Source of the DNA: Syntrophales bacterium
GTDB lineage: Bacteria; Desulfobacterota; Syntrophia; Syntrophales; PHBD01
NCBI GenBank assembly: GCA_035363115.1
Contig: DAOSEM010000010.1
Span: 62,001 to 126,000 of the forward strand
Length of the DNA: 64,000 bases
Reading direction: 5' to 3'
The notes beneath the pieces are model-generated. The model searched no databases. It saw nothing but the letters and a program-made list of their open reading frames with translations, and was not told the origin of the DNA. Shown piece after piece: positions 51,118-59,855 of this stretch (its first letter is position 1; every line of letters starts with the position of its first letter). A program made the position numbers and the translations under genes.

Positions 51118-52662
51118 GTGAAAACCTTTCTCACGATTTTTCTGGCACTTCTGCTGTTCCTTCCAGCCTGCGTCCAGGCGGACATTCAAACCATCACCCA
51201 CACGGTCAAGCAGCCCTTCGGAGGCAGCCAGTCGCCCGACGACGCACGCATTGCGGCGATTGCCAAGGCGAAGCGCGAAGCGCTGGAGATGGCAGGGACC
51301 TATATCGAGAGTCTCACGGTTGTGAAGGACAGCACCGTCGCCAAGGATGAAATCCTTGCCCTGGCTGCCGGCGTGCTCAAGGCGGAGGTGATTTCCCAGG
51401 AGAACTATCATACGAAAGACAGCTTTGGGATTGAGGTTGTCGTCAAGGTGCTGGTGGACACGTCGCTTTTGGAAAGCAGGGTCCGAAAACTTCTCCGCGA
51501 CAGGACCTACCTGGACCAGCTCAATCAGGCCAGGAAAAGGGAAAAGCAGCTGCTGGACCAGGTGGCCAGGCTTGAAGATGAAAACAGGCGTCTCACGGTG
51601 AAAAAAGAAAGCCCCGCGAAGCTGAAAAAGCAGTTCCAGGAAGTTTCGCGGGAGCTGTCGGCGGTGGACTGGTACAGGCAGGCCTCGGCGCAATGGCAGC
51701 TTACGGTTTCCGGCGCACACGGATTGTCCTATCTGTCGCAAATCGCCGAAGGCGGCCGGAAAGCGGTGGAATACCTGTCGACGGCCATCAAGCTGAAACC
51801 TGATTACAGCGAGGCCTATGCGTTGCGGGGTGACATCTATTCTGCTACCGGTCGGGAAGCTCAAGCCGCGGCCGATTACAGAAAAGTGATCCAGCTCGAA
51901 AAGCCGAAAGACGCTTTCGGATATTTGAGAAGAAGTTCCGCCTATGCCGGCTTGGGCAATTTTCAGAAGGCCATCGAGGACAACGACCGGGCAATTCAGC
52001 TGCAGCCGGACAATTCCTTTTTGTATTTAAAGCGAGGGCTTCTTTACGTCGGAATGAAGCAATATGCACTCGCTGTGAAAAGCTTCGACGAAGCGATCCG
52101 AAGGGCGCCCGGCGACGCATTCGCCTACAATTCGAGGGGGCTTGCCTACGCGAGGCTCGGTCAGCATCAGAATGCCATCCGGGACTACAGCGAAGCGATT
52201 CGCCTGAAGCCGGATTCGGCCGATCTGTACTCCAGCCGTGGAGGTTCCTATTCGTCACTGCGGATTTACGATCGGGCGATCGAAGATTACAGCAAGGCCA
52301 TCTCCCTTCAGGGAGACTACTCGTATTATCTGTCGCGGGGAAACGCGTATGGCATTACCAGACAACCGGAACGGGCGATCCGCGATTTCGACCAGGTGAT
52401 CCTGCTGAAGCCGGACAGTGCGGAGGCCTATTTCCTGAGGGGCCTGGAATACATGGGGCTGAAGCGGTACCAACACTCCCTCATGGACTTCGATCAGGCG
52501 ATCCGGCTGAAGCCCGATCATGCCGCATCTTACAGCCAGCGAGGCTATGCCCTTTTCTTTCTCGGCAACACGCGGGAAAGCTGCCGTTCCTTCATCAAGG
52601 CCTGCCAGTTGGGGAAATGCAGCGGGTACGAAGCGATGAAGGGCAAACTGCGATGCAACTGA
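51118..52662 (+). CDS. Exported tetratricopeptide-repeat protein
   Basis: A 514-residue protein. Signal peptide 1-21 (LALLLFLPACVQA), then a helical N-terminal domain (residues about 25-150) with HTVKQPFGGSQSPDDARIAAIAKAKREALEMAGTYIES, typical of LPP20/SIMPL-like envelope domains, a coiled coil, and from about residue 215 at least eight TPR units (A-Y-x-x-R-G-x-x-Y-x-x-x-G spacing). The start is a GTG with AGGAGG five bases upstream. It is likely a periplasmic scaffold for protein-protein contacts. Confidence 0.9.
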   Translation: MKTFLTIFLALLLFLPACVQADIQTITHTVKQPFGGSQSPDDARIAAIAKAKREALEMAGTYIESLTVVKDSTVAKDEILALAAGVLKAEVISQENYHTKDSFGIEVVVKVLVDTSLLESRVRKLLRDRTYLDQLNQARKREKQLLDQVARLEDENRRLTVKKESPAKLKKQFQEVSRELSAVDWYRQASAQWQLTVSGAHGLSYLSQIAEGGRKAVEYLSTAIKLKPDYSEAYALRGDIYSATGREAQAAADYRKVIQLEKPKDAFGYLRRSSAYAGLGNFQKAIEDNDRAIQLQPDNSFLYLKRGLLYVGMKQYALAVKSFDEAIRRAPGDAFAYNSRGLAYARLGQHQNAIRDYSEAIRLKPDSADLYSSRGGSYSSLRIYDRAIEDYSKAISLQGDYSYYLSRGNAYGITRQPERAIRDFDQVILLKPDSAEAYFLRGLEYMGLKRYQHSLMDFDQAIRLKPDHAASYSQRGYALFFLGNTRESCRSFIKACQLGKCSGYEAMKGKLRCN

Positions 52663-52774
52663 ACCGGGGTGTTGCCTTCCGGATTTTATTCCGCCCCGGT
52701 CGGCCCGTTCGGAAAACGGCATCCCGCCGGGTCGAGGGAAACCCGATCAAAGATTTGCATGCTGGAGACGCACC

Positions 52775-53428
52775 ATGAAAAGGAACCTCTGGCCGCTTCT
52801 TTTCCTGGCCCTGCTGTCGACGGGAGTCCTGATGAATCCCGATGCCGCGGCAGCGGGCGCCGGGGATCGAAACGGATCGGAATCGTGTGTCACCCGGATC
52901 CGCGTGACGAGAGCGCAGAACCCCTTTCGGGTATGGGACGCCCGAAGCACCCGGTCGGGGGATTCCGGTCCCGTGGTGCAGGCTGCCGATCTTGTCGCGG
53001 AATCCTTTGATGCCGTTCCGTCCCTTGCCCGGTATGCCGTCCATGGTGTCATGCTCATGGGCATTCGAAAGACAACGTGCGAGCCTGTCGTGTCGGTGAA
53101 ATACTTCACCCCCCTGGCGAGGGTGGACGCAACCCGGATTCGTCCCGGACAGAGGATGGAGATCGGGAAAATACTGGATCTTTCCCCATCTCCGCTCACG
53201 CTTCGGGACATTATCCTGTTTCTCCTCGAATCGCAGGTGATTGCAACGTACTGGCACGTGGAGTCGGTGATCTGTCTTTCCCGCGAGGAGGAAGCGGCCG
53301 GTGTGTACCGCGCCTCTTTCCAGGGCATCCACAAGTATTTCACCAACCGTTACAACGAGGAGAATCTCGCTTTCACCGTCTCCATCGACAGGAAAACCGG
53401 TGCCATCGCGCTGGTTGGCGGTCCATAG
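52775..53428 (+). CDS. Exported protein of unknown function
   Basis: A 217-residue protein with a signal peptide (WPLLFLALLSTGVLMNPDAAA). The mature region has alternating strands and helices, two cysteines (SCVTRIRV; TTCEPVVS) that could form a disulfide, and a C-terminal IHKYFTNRYNEENLAF segment. No family is recognised. The following gene is convergent, and the upstream TPR gene lies 112 bases away. Confidence 0.75.
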   Translation: MKRNLWPLLFLALLSTGVLMNPDAAAAGAGDRNGSESCVTRIRVTRAQNPFRVWDARSTRSGDSGPVVQAADLVAESFDAVPSLARYAVHGVMLMGIRKTTCEPVVSVKYFTPLARVDATRIRPGQRMEIGKILDLSPSPLTLRDIILFLLESQVIATYWHVESVICLSREEEAAGVYRASFQGIHKYFTNRYNEENLAFTVSIDRKTGAIALVGGP

Positions 53429-53450
53429 GAAGGTGAGGACCAGGGCAGGG

Positions 53451-54182
53451 TTATGCCGCCAGGTACAGGTTCAGGCTGGCCGCCAGCCCGATCCAGGACA
53501 GGGAAAGATAGAACAGCAGCCTCTCCCGTGAAACGGCGATCTTCAGAGATCGTTCAAAAAGAAACGGAAACCTCAAGGGGAGAAAAATCGCCATCATGAC
53601 CGGAAACGAGCAGAGGATGTGCCACGGTGAACCGCCGAACCCGATGGAGCGGGCGAAGAGGATCGCGAGATACGAGATGAAGCCGTAGTTGACGTATATG
53701 AAAAGCCAAAGCGCCCCGTTGCCGAAACGCTGCTGAAATGCCGAGGGCTTTTTAACCGGCTGAAAGAGGGGACCCGTCGCGAGCAGGAGATAATAGACCC
53801 ATTTGAGGGTGATGAGGACGATGACGGTCACGACGGGTACGATATTATCCCTGCCGGAAAAGAAAATGGCGGCGGCTCCCGGCAGAAAGCCGGTTTCGGC
53901 GATGTACAGGAAAAACGCGATCTGCCCGAATGTAGGAGGGGCATTGTCGTCGTATTGAAAGCCGAAAAAGCGATTCTTCGTGGTGAAGATAACTGGAAAT
54001 TTGAAGGTCATGCCGATGACTTCGAGAATATGGAGGCCGGCGAGCACGATGACCGATATGGGGAGGAGCCTCTTGTCGCCCTGCATCACGGCGTCAAAGA
54101 AGATTCCGAGAGGCACGGACAGGGTGAGGAGGAGAAAGCCGAAGCCCGTGTTCGTGATGAATTCCTTTTTCAGACGGCTCAT
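53451..54182 (-). CDS. Polytopic inner-membrane protein of unknown function
   Basis: A 243-residue membrane protein with six or seven predicted helices (GFGFLLLTLSVPLGIFF, LLPISVIVLAGLHILEVIG, IAFFLYIAETGFLPGAAAIFF, VVTVIVLITLKWVYYLLLA, LWLFIYVNYGFISYLAILFA, LLFYLSLSWIGLAASLNLYL). Loops carry the conserved-looking FGFQYDDN and GSPWH segments. No transporter family is recognised. No good ribosome-binding site precedes the ATG at 54182. It is the only leftward gene in the 46-60 kb stretch. Confidence 0.78.
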   Translation of the reverse strand: MSRLKKEFITNTGFGFLLLTLSVPLGIFFDAVMQGDKRLLPISVIVLAGLHILEVIGMTFKFPVIFTTKNRFFGFQYDDNAPPTFGQIAFFLYIAETGFLPGAAAIFFSGRDNIVPVVTVIVLITLKWVYYLLLATGPLFQPVKKPSAFQQRFGNGALWLFIYVNYGFISYLAILFARSIGFGGSPWHILCSFPVMMAIFLPLRFPFLFERSLKIAVSRERLLFYLSLSWIGLAASLNLYLAA

Positions 54183-54398
54183 CGCAGACAATCCACAGCC
54201 TGGTTCACAGCGGCAGCCGCGTCGATGCCTCGACGAGGCTGCGGACCTTCCGGGGAATCCTCCAGCTTTTTGGGCACCCTCATCGGAAGGGGATCAACCT
54301 GTTCCTTCATATCAGAACCTGCCCTTCGTGCGATAGCCGGAAGCAGGGAGACGCTGCGATCTCTCTGATGCCGGCAGACCACTCCGAGGCCAATCGTC

Positions 54399-54953
54399 AT
54401 GGAAGTGCCCGTTTGCAATGAAAAAAATCCGTCGTCTCCTCCGGGTCCAGCTTCTCCCTGGGAGCTCTGGTTCTACGATACGTTTGACACGAAAAGGCCC
54501 TCTTTCCTCGACTCCCGGGGGACAGGCGCTCTCGGCGGATTCTGTGAATTGTGGCGCAATGTCCTCGACAACGGGGTGATGGACGACGGCAACGCGACGT
54601 TCCATTTCTACGAACTCCGTTTTGGCGAAGAAGCGCTCCGGCGTGTTGCCGTCCGTGTTGCCCCCTTTGACAACAGGGCTTTGGCGAAACTGCGCCGGTG
54701 GAGCAGGGAGTGGAGCGATCATGGCAATGCCGGAGGCGGAGGAACGGAGCCGGCTGCGCCCGGTGCCGGCATCCATCCCATCGTGCGTGCCGTTGCCGGT
54801 TTCCACCTGCGGCTGCTGGAGCGGAGCGAACGCTGGCGATCGGAGCGGATCGACATGTCCGCAGAGGCGCAGACGCTGCTTGAATGGGTGGAGCCGATGA
54901 CGGATCCCCGCCGGCTGGATGCGAATCTTGGGGAAATTCTGCCGGAGATGTGA
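54399..54953 (+). CDS. Hypothetical cytoplasmic protein
   Basis: A 184-residue soluble-looking protein. It has a polar first 20 residues, then WELWFYDTFDTKRPSFL, a middle region rich in charged residues, and a proline/alanine-rich linker before a helical C-terminus. No domain is recognised and no ribosome site precedes the ATG, so the start is a guess. The reading frame is preferred to the antisense frame because the aromatic and charged composition looks protein-like. Confidence 0.5.
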   Translation: MEVPVCNEKNPSSPPGPASPWELWFYDTFDTKRPSFLDSRGTGALGGFCELWRNVLDNGVMDDGNATFHFYELRFGEEALRRVAVRVAPFDNRALAKLRRWSREWSDHGNAGGGGTEPAAPGAGIHPIVRAVAGFHLRLLERSERWRSERIDMSAEAQTLLEWVEPMTDPRRLDANLGEILPEM

Positions 54954-55028
54954 CGAATGCGGGGCCGGCGTTGCCCCGGGATGAAGGCATTGTACAAGAT
55001 TCACTCTTTCCTTCTGCCGGAGATCAGC

Positions 55029-55361
55029 ATGAGACCAGGATATTTCATTTTCTTATTCGTGATGGTTTTCGTCTCCATGCCGTTATGGGCAGGCGAGATT
55101 TTTACGTATATTGACGAACAGGGCAACACGGTCATCTCGGACACCCCTCCTCCCCGAAATCCGAAAATCGTCATCAAACACCGGGAACCCAGTGACGCAT
55201 TCACGGACGAGGACCGGCAGGCGCTGGAGAAGGAGCGCACTTCGAGGCGGAAAGCCTGGGAAGAGGAAAAGATGAAAAGAGAAGGAGAACGTCCCGGGAA
55301 GGGGGAAGAGGAAGGGATGTTGAAAAAAGAAGAGGGGAAAAAGACACCCGATTCCAGATGA
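55029..55361 (+). CDS. Exported DUF4124-type protein
   Basis: A 110-residue protein with a signal peptide (FIFLFVMVFVSMPLWA) and the short beta domain DUF4124 (GEIFTYIDEQGNTVISDTPPP), in which the Y-x-D-x-x-G-x-x-x-(F/I)-(S/T)-D pattern recurs. The rest is a lysine/glutamate-rich charged tail that would form an extended or coiled structure. GGAG precedes the start. A second DUF4124-like gene occurs at 60793-61362. Members are periplasmic; function not known. Confidence 0.85.
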   Translation: MRPGYFIFLFVMVFVSMPLWAGEIFTYIDEQGNTVISDTPPPRNPKIVIKHREPSDAFTDEDRQALEKERTSRRKAWEEEKMKREGERPGKGEEEGMLKKEEGKKTPDSR

Positions 55362-55452
55362 TGACGGTATGGGATCTCATCGGCAGCTTATGTCGAATCC
55401 GGCGTTCCCGTCTCCCTGGACCGGTTCAGGGGAAGTCCTGTTATTGTTCGTG

Positions 55453-56088
55453 ATGCGAAACCGTAATGATATAAAATGGTTGATTGTGATTCTCCTCGTG
55501 GCGGCCGTTGCGGGTATTGCCTGCACCCCGGCCATTGAAGCCTCCGACAGGAACGGGCGGCCGGGGGAAGGAAAGCCGCATTCCATCATTGCTCCCTTTG
55601 ACGGGGCTCCGAAATATCCGTTCACAAAAGACGAAGCCATCCAGTGCGGTCACTGGAGAGCCGGATCCCAGGACTATCCCTATTTTGGCGCTCCGAGAAA
55701 CGGGAACAGCAGAAGGCATGCGGGAGTTGATCTGTATCCCGTCAACGGAGCCGGCACGCCGGTCCGGGCGGTCCGGTACGGAAAGGTGATCAGGACGGCC
55801 CCCTTTTACACGCGACGAAACGGGGAGATAACGTACGCGGTGCTGGTCGATCATGTCGAGTTTGTCTTGAATTACGCCGAATTGAGAGCGCCGGCCCTCA
55901 GGGCTGGCCATATCGTGAAGCAGGGTCAGGCGATCGGCCTAGTGAGCGGCACGAAGCAGCTTCATTTGGAGCTTTATCTGCCGGGTACCGACAACTGGGC
56001 GTCCTGGTACGACAGCAAACCACCAAACCTGTTGGATCCGACAGACATGATGACCGGAGTTTTCGGGCGAGAATCTGCAGCCGAATGA
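55453..56088 (+). CDS. Exported M23-type peptidase/LysM-free murein hydrolase-like protein
   Basis: A 211-residue protein with an N-terminal hydrophobic helix (IKWLIVILLVAAVAGIAC), which may be a lipoprotein-like signal (AGIAC), followed by a lysostaphin-fold domain. Metal motifs are RHAGVDLYP (H-x3-D) and LHLELY (HxxE/H). The LytM family zinc site normally has two histidines and an aspartate, and both motifs are present. It should cleave peptidoglycan cross-links or act as a factor for an amidase. Start uncertain: no strong ribosome site before ATG 55453; a TTG nine bases upstream has GGGGAAG. Confidence 0.83.
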   Translation: MRNRNDIKWLIVILLVAAVAGIACTPAIEASDRNGRPGEGKPHSIIAPFDGAPKYPFTKDEAIQCGHWRAGSQDYPYFGAPRNGNSRRHAGVDLYPVNGAGTPVRAVRYGKVIRTAPFYTRRNGEITYAVLVDHVEFVLNYAELRAPALRAGHIVKQGQAIGLVSGTKQLHLELYLPGTDNWASWYDSKPPNLLDPTDMMTGVFGRESAAE

Positions 56089-56581
56089 TCGGCCCGTCTT
56101 CCGGAGCCCTCCCGTACGCATCCCGGCGGGGATGCCCTGCCCCCTGAACCAGGGGGAATTCTGCCGACCACCCGTGTTTCCCAACCCATCCCTGGTTTTC
56201 CTTCACGGCTTTCGTAGATTTTTTGCCACTGTATCGACAGGCCGGACCCTTTCCCGGAACCAGGCCTGATTCCATACAGAAGCCTCCTGACGGAAACTGT
56301 CGAGACGTCGACGGTGTTGTCCATATGGTGACACATGACCATATTTTGCCGGGTATCTCCTGTTCCTTTGATTCCCGATCAATGGCAACAAAAAGAGATA
56401 ATTAATGATTTTGGCTAACAATCTTTGGCATTCATTGTGCGTAAGGGAAGGGATGCCATGATGGGTGCCATGTAAAGCCACCGGCCCCATCGGGATGGGC
56501 AAAATATGCATGGAATGCGGGATTTATGCCGCTTTCGGATGCAAGGTGTAACAGTCACATGAAAGAGAGGAGGCAATAGGA
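56089..56581. other. Intergenic region with a candidate sigma-54 promoter for the thiolase module
   Basis: About 490 bases without a supported gene. It holds an AT-rich block near 56395-56425 and directly after it TTGGCA-TTCATTG-TGCG (56425-56440). The GG and GC are exactly ten bases apart, as required for sigma-54, with the -24 box TTGGCA perfect and the -12 box GTGC one mismatch from TTGC. This would start transcription about 130 bases before the DUF35 gene at 56582. No other element was seen. Confidence 0.5.
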
Positions 56582-57049
56582 ATGGCCGACGTGTTCAAGG
56601 GTGTTGAACCGATCGTTTACAACAGCAAGATCAACGTTCCCTACAGCTGGTGGGCAGGCGATACCGCAAGCAGGTTTTTCATCAGCCTGAGGGACGACCG
56701 GAAGATCATCGCCCCGCGCTGCGGGACGTGCAAGAAGGTATTTATGCCGCCCCGCAAGACCTGTCCGGAATGCTTCACGGAAAACACGGAGTGGGTTGGC
56801 GTGTCCGATGAGGGGACCGTGGTTTCCTACAGTGTCGCACGGCGCCCGTTGGAGGCGATCCCGGCGGATAAGAAGATTCCCGTTATCTGGGGGCTCATCA
56901 AGCTGGATGGGGCCGACACCGCCCTGCTCCATTACCTGGGCGACGTGAAACCCGAAGAAGTCCGTATCGGCATGCGCGTGAAAGCGATTTTTGCCGACTC
57001 CCGGACGGGAACCATCCGTGACATCTCACATTTCAAGCCGGTCAAGTAG
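56582..57049 (+). CDS. Zn-ribbon/OB-fold protein (DUF35), thiolase partner 1
   Basis: A 155-residue protein with a rubredoxin-like zinc ribbon in C-x2-C...C-x2-C form (RCGTCKKVFMPPRKTCPEC) and a C-terminal OB-fold (GTVVSYSVARR, VIWGLIKLDGADTALLHYL). Such DUF35 proteins bind thiolase-fold partners and position the acyl substrate, as in BbsA of toluene degradation and the archaeal HMG-CoA synthase complex. It starts the five-gene module with AGGAGG upstream, and the next gene starts ten bases after its stop. Confidence 0.93.
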   Translation: MADVFKGVEPIVYNSKINVPYSWWAGDTASRFFISLRDDRKIIAPRCGTCKKVFMPPRKTCPECFTENTEWVGVSDEGTVVSYSVARRPLEAIPADKKIPVIWGLIKLDGADTALLHYLGDVKPEEVRIGMRVKAIFADSRTGTIRDISHFKPVK

Positions 57050-57058
57050 GGAGGAACC

Positions 57059-58204
57059 ATGGACAAGGCAGCAATTATCGGCGTCGGAATGACGAAAATC
57101 GAGGCGAACAAGAAACGGGATACCTTTGCCGACATGGCCTGGGAAGCAGTGAACAAGGCCCTGGCGGATGCAGGCATGACCATCGATGACATCGACAATG
57201 TCATCACGACCTCCAGCGACTTCTGGGACGGCCGCACCATCTCCTGCATGGCCGTGGCCGATGCCAGCGGTGCGGCGGACAAGAACACTTCCTGCGTGGA
57301 GGGCGACGGGACCTTTGGCGCGTTTTACGGTTACGCCCGCGCCCTGTCGGGCTCCTACAAAACGACGCTGGTCACGGGCCACTCGAAGGGTTCCCAGTGC
57401 GTCTCCAGCCTGATCACCAATTCGGCCTTCGATCCGATCTATGAGCGGGGGCTGGGCATGGACATGATCACGGCGTGCGCGATGCAGGCCAATGCATACC
57501 TGGACCGGACCGGGCTGAAGCCGGAAGACATGGCCCCGGTTTCGGTAAAGAACCATGGAAATGCGCTCAAGAATCCCCTGGCGCAGCTTCCCATGAAACT
57601 GACCCTTGACGATGTTATGAAGTCCGAGATGATCGCGGACCCCCTCCGCAAGCTCGACTGCTCGCCCGTGTCGGACGGGTGCTGTGCCGTGATCATCGCC
57701 CACGAGTCGGTGGCCGCGAAGTTCAAACAGCAGCCGGTCTGGATCAAGGGGCTGTCCTTCTGTACGGATCATTTCTTCTTCGGAGACCGCGACCTGGCCC
57801 GTAGCAATTCCCTTGTCGAGGCCGCCAAAAAGGCCTACGCCATGGCCGGGATCAAGGACCCGAAGAAAGAGATCGACGTGGTGGAGCTCTACGACGCCTT
57901 CACCTACCAGGAACTGCTCTGGCTCGAAGAGATGGGGCTGGCGGAATACGGAAAGGCGGCGGGTCTTCTCAAGGCGGGACACTTCAACATGGACGGTCCC
58001 CTGCCCGTGAATCCCTCGGGCGGCCTGCTGGCGGGACACCCTGTGATCGCCGCCGGGTTGTATCGAATTGCCGAGGTCGTCCTGCAGCTGCGAGGCGACG
58101 CCGGGGCGCATCAGGTGAAGAAAGCGAAAACCGGCCTTGCCCATGGCGTGAACGGTCTCTGCGGTCAGTCACACTGCGTCTGGATTCTGGACAAGGAAAG
58201 GTAG
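57059..58204 (+). CDS. Thiolase-family protein (SCP-x/BbsB-like), probably catalytic
   Basis: A 381-residue thiolase-fold enzyme. A cysteine in the position expected for the nucleophile (TSC79-VEGDGTFG) and the histidine in NPSGGLLAGHPVIAAG are both present, with the closing NGLCGQSHCVWIL. The sequence is far from ordinary acetyl-CoA acetyltransferase and near the SCP-x-type enzymes that cleave large CoA esters. It is flanked by a DUF35 partner, so it should form an A2B2-type complex. GGAGG precedes the ATG. Confidence 0.9.
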   Translation: MDKAAIIGVGMTKIEANKKRDTFADMAWEAVNKALADAGMTIDDIDNVITTSSDFWDGRTISCMAVADASGAADKNTSCVEGDGTFGAFYGYARALSGSYKTTLVTGHSKGSQCVSSLITNSAFDPIYERGLGMDMITACAMQANAYLDRTGLKPEDMAPVSVKNHGNALKNPLAQLPMKLTLDDVMKSEMIADPLRKLDCSPVSDGCCAVIIAHESVAAKFKQQPVWIKGLSFCTDHFFFGDRDLARSNSLVEAAKKAYAMAGIKDPKKEIDVVELYDAFTYQELLWLEEMGLAEYGKAAGLLKAGHFNMDGPLPVNPSGGLLAGHPVIAAGLYRIAEVVLQLRGDAGAHQVKKAKTGLAHGVNGLCGQSHCVWILDKER

Positions 58205-58215
58205 GAGGTAAAACC

Positions 58216-59373
58216 ATGGCGAAACGAGTAGCAATCGTGGGGACGGGACAGACCTTCCACAAGAGCCATCGGCCGGATGTGAACGGCCAGGAACTCATCA
58301 ACGAGGCGGTTCAGCGCGCGCTGGCTGACGCCAACCTGAAGATGAAGGATATCAATGCCATCCTTATTGGCAATATGGATCACTTTGAAGGAATCAACTA
58401 TGTGGACTGCTGGAGCGTCGACGGATCCGGCGGCGTCATGAAGCCGGTCATCAAGATCACCACCGGCGGCACAACGGGTGCATCCCTGGCCATCGGGGGC
58501 TACCATATGGTCGCTTCCGGCATGTTCGAGAAAGTCCTGATCATCGGCTGGGAGAAGAACTCTGAGTCCGACACGACCGGTGCCATCACGACGGCCTTCG
58601 ATCCCATCTGGGATCGGCAGGTCTTCGCCGGAGCCATCTCGGGGCTCGCCGCGGAGGCCCAGGGCTACATGGCCCGTTTCGGCGCCTGCGACCGGGATGC
58701 GGCGCGCGTCTCCGTGCGCGATCGGAAGCATGCGACGAACAATCCCCACGCGCAGCTCCGGAAAGAGGTGACGCTGGAAGAAGTGCTGGCCTCGCCGATG
58801 CTGGCGGACCCGATTCACCTGCTCGACGTCTGCCCCCGGACGGACGGCGCCTGCGCGGTCATCATGGCCAACGAGGACGTTGCCGGAAAGATCTGCTCCG
58901 TACCGGACTGGATCTGGGCCACCGCTGCCCGTCACTCGTACACCTATCTCGGCGACGGCGACTGGGGCCGGCTGACGAGCATGGAAAAATGCGCCAGGGA
59001 GATCTGGAAGAAAACGGGGATCAAGGAGCCGCGGAAAGAGATCGACGTTATCGAGATGTATCAGCCCTATTCCTTTGCCGGACTCATCTGGATCGAGGAC
59101 ATGGGCATCGTCGGCCATGGCGAGGCGCCCCAGTACATCTGGGACGGCAACACCGACATGGGCGGGGAGCTTCCCGTCAATCCCTCCGGCGGCGTCATTG
59201 CCTGCAACCCCATCGGGGCGACCGGGCTCATCCGCTGCGCGGAGGCGGCGATGCAGGTCATGGGCAAGGCCGACGCCCGACAGGTGCCGGACGTCAATTT
59301 TGCCGTCAGCACCGGCTTCGGTGGCTGCATGTGGACCGATATGCTCCTTCACGGGAAGAGAAAACCCAATTGA
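58216..59373 (+). CDS. Thiolase-family protein lacking the catalytic cysteine and histidine
   Basis: A 385-residue thiolase fold. Where the nucleophilic cysteine should lie the sequence reads ITTGGTTGASLA, with no cysteine, and the GHP histidine is replaced by asparagine (GGVIACNPIGATG). The overall fold pattern (GGTTGASLAIGGYHMVASGM; NPSGGV; TGFGGCMWTDM) is otherwise kept. It could be a retro-aldolase like Ltp2, a regulatory partner, or a scaffold. GGAGG lies before the ATG. It is 12 bases after the first thiolase gene. Confidence 0.88.
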   Translation: MAKRVAIVGTGQTFHKSHRPDVNGQELINEAVQRALADANLKMKDINAILIGNMDHFEGINYVDCWSVDGSGGVMKPVIKITTGGTTGASLAIGGYHMVASGMFEKVLIIGWEKNSESDTTGAITTAFDPIWDRQVFAGAISGLAAEAQGYMARFGACDRDAARVSVRDRKHATNNPHAQLRKEVTLEEVLASPMLADPIHLLDVCPRTDGACAVIMANEDVAGKICSVPDWIWATAARHSYTYLGDGDWGRLTSMEKCAREIWKKTGIKEPRKEIDVIEMYQPYSFAGLIWIEDMGIVGHGEAPQYIWDGNTDMGGELPVNPSGGVIACNPIGATGLIRCAEAAMQVMGKADARQVPDVNFAVSTGFGGCMWTDMLLHGKRKPN

Positions 59374-59387
59374 GAGGTGAATGAATC

Positions 59388-59852
59388 ATGGCTGAAAAAG
59401 AACAGTTGATCATTGAATCCGGCGATGCGTCACAGCCCTTTAAATATGCAGTAGGGATGCACGGCAGCAAGTTTTTCAAGGAAACCCGTGACAACCAGCG
59501 CTTCATGGCACTCAAGTGTCCCAAGTGCGGCAAGGTCTACGTTCCGCCGCGGGGCGTCTGCGGCTCCTGCTTCGTTGAGATGAATGACTGGGTCGAGGTG
59601 GGGCCGAAAGGCAGAATCGGCACGTTCACCATTCTGCGCTTTGCCTTCATCGACCCGGAAACGGGGCAGCAAAAACCGGTTCCTTACGGGTACGGCTTCA
59701 TCAAGCTCGACGGGGCCGACACGCTGCTGCAGCATTATATTGATCTGGAGGACGAAAGTAAGGTAAAGATCGGTGCCCGTGTGGAACCCGTGTTTGCAAA
59801 AGACCGTAAGGGAAACATCCGGGATGTCGAATATTTTAAGGTCATAGACTGA
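59388..59852 (+). CDS. Zn-ribbon/OB-fold protein (DUF35), thiolase partner 2
   Basis: A 154-residue protein with zinc-binding C-x2-C...C-x2-C (KCPKCGKVYVPPRGVCGSCF) and an OB-fold (GRIGTFTILRFAFID, FIKLDGADTLLQHYID). It is clearly related to the first DUF35 of the module; both share the FF-x-x-x-(R/K)-(D/E)-x-(R/Q) lead-in, the zinc ribbon and the GADT block. So the module contains two DUF35-thiolase pairs, arranged as mirror images. GAGGTG precedes the start. Confidence 0.93.
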   Translation: MAEKEQLIIESGDASQPFKYAVGMHGSKFFKETRDNQRFMALKCPKCGKVYVPPRGVCGSCFVEMNDWVEVGPKGRIGTFTILRFAFIDPETGQQKPVPYGYGFIKLDGADTLLQHYIDLEDESKVKIGARVEPVFAKDRKGNIRDVEYFKVID

Positions 59853-59855
59853 TTC

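Noticed and set aside
50900..51121. A short frame upstream of the TPR gene
   Set aside because: Cysteine- and arginine-rich, without a ribosome site, and it runs into the start of the TPR gene.
54312..55004. A 230-codon leftward frame opposite the 54399 gene
   Set aside because: Composition rich in Arg, Pro, His and Gln is typical of an antisense frame; the rightward frame looks more protein-like.
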